64,000 nt of DNA from Calothrix membranacea FACHB-236. GTDB lineage: Bacteria > Cyanobacteriota > Cyanobacteriia > Cyanobacteriales > Nostocaceae. The notes beneath the pieces were generated by a model. That model saw only the letters and a list, made by a program, of their open reading frames with translations. It made no database searches and was not told the DNA's origin. The number at the start of each line of letters is the position of its first letter. Within the stretch, counting starts at the first letter, position 1. Positions 62,185 to 64,000 of this stretch are shown here, piece by piece. The stretch covers positions 62,001 to 126,000 of the forward strand of contig NZ_JACJPX010000007.1 in assembly GCF_014696315.1 (NCBI RefSeq). Direction: 5' to 3'. The translations under genes were made by a program, and so were the position numbers.

Positions 62185-64000
62185 GTTATTTAGTTGATGG
62201 TTACGACAGAGATTATTTTGATGTTTTACACCTGACTGGTCATGCTACTTTACAAGATGGACAACCGCGCTTTGTGACAGAAACCCTCACAGGTGAAGCT
62301 TACTATGCTAGTGCCGCAGATATCGCCCAAGAATTACAATTTCGACTGCCTAAACTGATTTTCCTGTCTGGTTGTCGCACTGGACAAGCTGGCAATGGAG
62401 GTGATGTACCTTCGATGGCGGAAGAATTGCTGCAAGCTGGTGCGAAGGCGGTTTTGGGTTGGGGACAAAAGGTTTTAGATCCAGAAGCGACGGCTGCGGC
62501 GGCGGCTTTGTATCAGGAATTAGCGGCGGGGAAGCAAATTGTCGAGGCTGTTGCTAGTACTTACCAAGTATTAATTAAGAATCAAGCGCGGGATTGGCAT
62601 TTGTTGCGGCTGTATGCAGCAGGTGATTTACCCAGTGCATTAGTTACACCCTTGCGGACTCGTGGACGGAAACCAGCACCACCGCCTTCTGTGACTACCC
62701 AGTTTTTAGATTTGGCGGGTAAGGTGAAAGTCCCGACGCGAGAAAGTTTTGTTGGTCGTCGCCGTCAGTTGCAAAATTGTTTAAGGGTACTGACGCAATC
62801 TCCCGATGAAATTGGGGTGTTGATTCATGGGATGGGCGGTTTGGGTAAAAGTAGTTTAGCAGCTAGGCTGTGCGACAGATTGCCGAATTTTGAGCGTGTT
62901 GTGTGGGTAGGAAGAATTGATGAAGGTAATTTGGTGAATCGGTTGGCGGAACAGTTGGATGATAACGAACAACGTAAAAGCTTACAAAATTACGAAGAAG
63001 AATTGAAATTTCGCTTGCGGAGAGTTTTGCAGCAATTGCATGAGGGTGGAAAGTCGTTTTTGTTGGTGCTGGATGACTTTGAGGTGAATTTAGCACCCCG
63101 CAATGAGAGTTATGTGTTGCAAGCGGAAGCAGCAGAGGTGTTGAAAGCTGTAGTTTGGGCGATTAGAGAAAATTACACATCCCACCGCATCATTATTACT
63201 TGCCGTTACGATTTTGAATTTAGCCAGTTGCAGCATTTCTACAAGCAGCCGTTGGATGGACTGCAAGGCGCAGATTTGCGAAAAAAGTTTAATCGCCTCA
63301 CAGCTTTTGGTGATAAATCTCAGATTGATGAGGCGTTGAAGTTACAGGCGCAGAAGTTGGCGGATGGGAATCCCCGGTTGTTGGAATGGTTGGATAAGAT
63401 TCTGCAAAATACAACAGTTGATCGAGCAGCAATTTTGCAGAGGTTAGCAGCAGATCCGGTGGAGTTGCGAGAGCAAGTTTTGGCTGAGGCGCTGCTGCAG
63501 CAGATGGATGAAACTATGCGAGAGATGTTGTCACGGGGTTTGGTGTTTGAGTTACCTGTACCAAGGGAAGCGTTAGCCGCAGTTTGTGAGAATATCCCTT
63601 GTTTGGAACATTATATTAATCGGGCGGTGGCGTTGGGGTTGTTAGAAGTCAGCCATGATGAGGCGTTGCGTGTGCCGCGTATTTTGCCTGTGCAATTAGC
63701 GGGAGATGGGGAGGGTTTGTCTAAGCAAGCGGCTGAGGTGTTGTATCGCCTGTGGTGGGAAGAGGCGGGAACTAGAACAGAGGAACAAGGCTTAGAAATT
63801 CATCGGCTGGCGTTGCGAGGGAAGGTAAACAAGATTGCAGTGGAATTGGCAGCGAAGTTGGCAAGGTTTTTGAGCCATCAAAGTCGTTGTCGAAAAGTTG
63901 TGCAATTGTGTAAATCAACTCTAGAACTTGTTGAAAATCACTTCATTTTAAATGAGTTAGCTTACTGTGAACAACAACAAGGTGAAGTGAATAAAGCTCA
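62172..64000 (+). pseudogene. CHAT-STAND gene, 3' part (continues past right edge)
   Basis: This reading frame continues the 61323 gene beyond the insertion and has no stop to the window end. It opens after the TGA at 62169 and reads YLVDGYDRDYFDVLHLTGHA, then FLSGCRTGQAGNG. These hold the CHAT His (62241) and Cys (62373). Next come FVGRRRQL and a STAND/NB-ARC NTPase with Walker A HGMGGLGKSS (near 62829) and Walker B LLVLDDFE (near 63060), ITCRYDF, and a helical region leading into probable TPR repeats at the right edge (EIHRLALRGKVNKIAVELAA, quoted in part). In-frame GTG or ATG codons (62271, 62414) could start a truncated product lacking the His. Gene is partial. Confidence 0.82.

Noticed and set aside
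61323-64000. Frameshift in the CHAT-STAND gene
   Set aside because: Both halves are in the same frame; the break is stop codons within an insertion, not a shift.

Overview
The window comes from a cyanobacterium, most likely a filamentous heterocyst-forming type (Nostoc/Calothrix/Tolypothrix-like; this placement is inference). Supporting signs are the many HIP1 octamers (GCGATCGC), heptameric short tandem repeats between genes (GTCAAGG, AATTCAA, CAAAAGT, TTGTCAT types), an SLH/OprB porin, a phytochrome with its Rcp1-type regulator, NDH-1 subunit M, the cruF/cruG carotenoid pair, a CtpB-like protease, and CHAT/EACC1/STAND-type genes. The DNA is gene-rich with long repeat-laden gaps. I saw no rRNA, tRNA, CRISPR array or complete insertion sequence.

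Layout. 0-6.6 kb: outer-membrane porin, a truncated P-type ATPase relic, a glycine-zipper stress-type protein, ilvD and a divergent LysR regulator. 6.6-22.3 kb: a block of signal-transduction genes, all on the minus strand. It holds two REC-HisKA-HATPase proteins, a 1268-residue kinase with a cyanobacteriochrome-like GAF domain, a canonical phytochrome overlapping its response regulator, a PMT-type mannosyltransferase, and a large hybrid kinase with two receivers. 22.6-32.8 kb: PEP synthase, a small membrane protein, a ParE/RelE-type toxin-antitoxin pair, a GH13 amylase with a CBM20 domain, a repeat-dense 1.2-kb gap, a class D beta-lactamase and a two-domain PPK2. 33-41.4 kb: an alpha/beta hydrolase, a TerB-like acidic protein, RNase HI with an extra C-terminal domain, cruG-cruF, a small membrane protein, and rplU-rpmA. 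42-45.6 kb: a compact minus-strand set of an Lgt-like membrane protein, a radical SAM protein resembling tetraether-lipid synthases and a small membrane protein, preceded by a CBS protein with a possible HEPN motif. 46.5-53.2 kb: FHA-PrsW, an unknown protein, CHAT-FHA and a PP2C phosphatase fused to a kinase-like region. 54-59.7 kb: ndhM, a small conserved-looking protein, a LuxR-type response regulator, a GT2 glycosyltransferase and ctpB. 60-64 kb: a DUF218 protein, an EACC1-type membrane protein, and a CHAT-STAND gene that runs off the right edge.

Most interesting points. (1) The EACC1 + CHAT-STAND conflict-type system at the right edge is broken by a 197-bp MITE-like insertion flanked by 10-bp direct repeats; removing it and one repeat restores the reading frame exactly. 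(2) The Lgt-like / Tes-like radical SAM / small membrane protein set looks like an undescribed lipid-modifying unit. (3) A phospho-threonine-centred group (FHA-protease, CHAT-FHA, PP2C) lies in one 7-kb stretch. (4) Palindromic intergenic repeats have entered coding genes in frame (hybrid kinase, CHAT protein, ppsA, and a receiver domain whose phospho-acceptor Asp is Glu).
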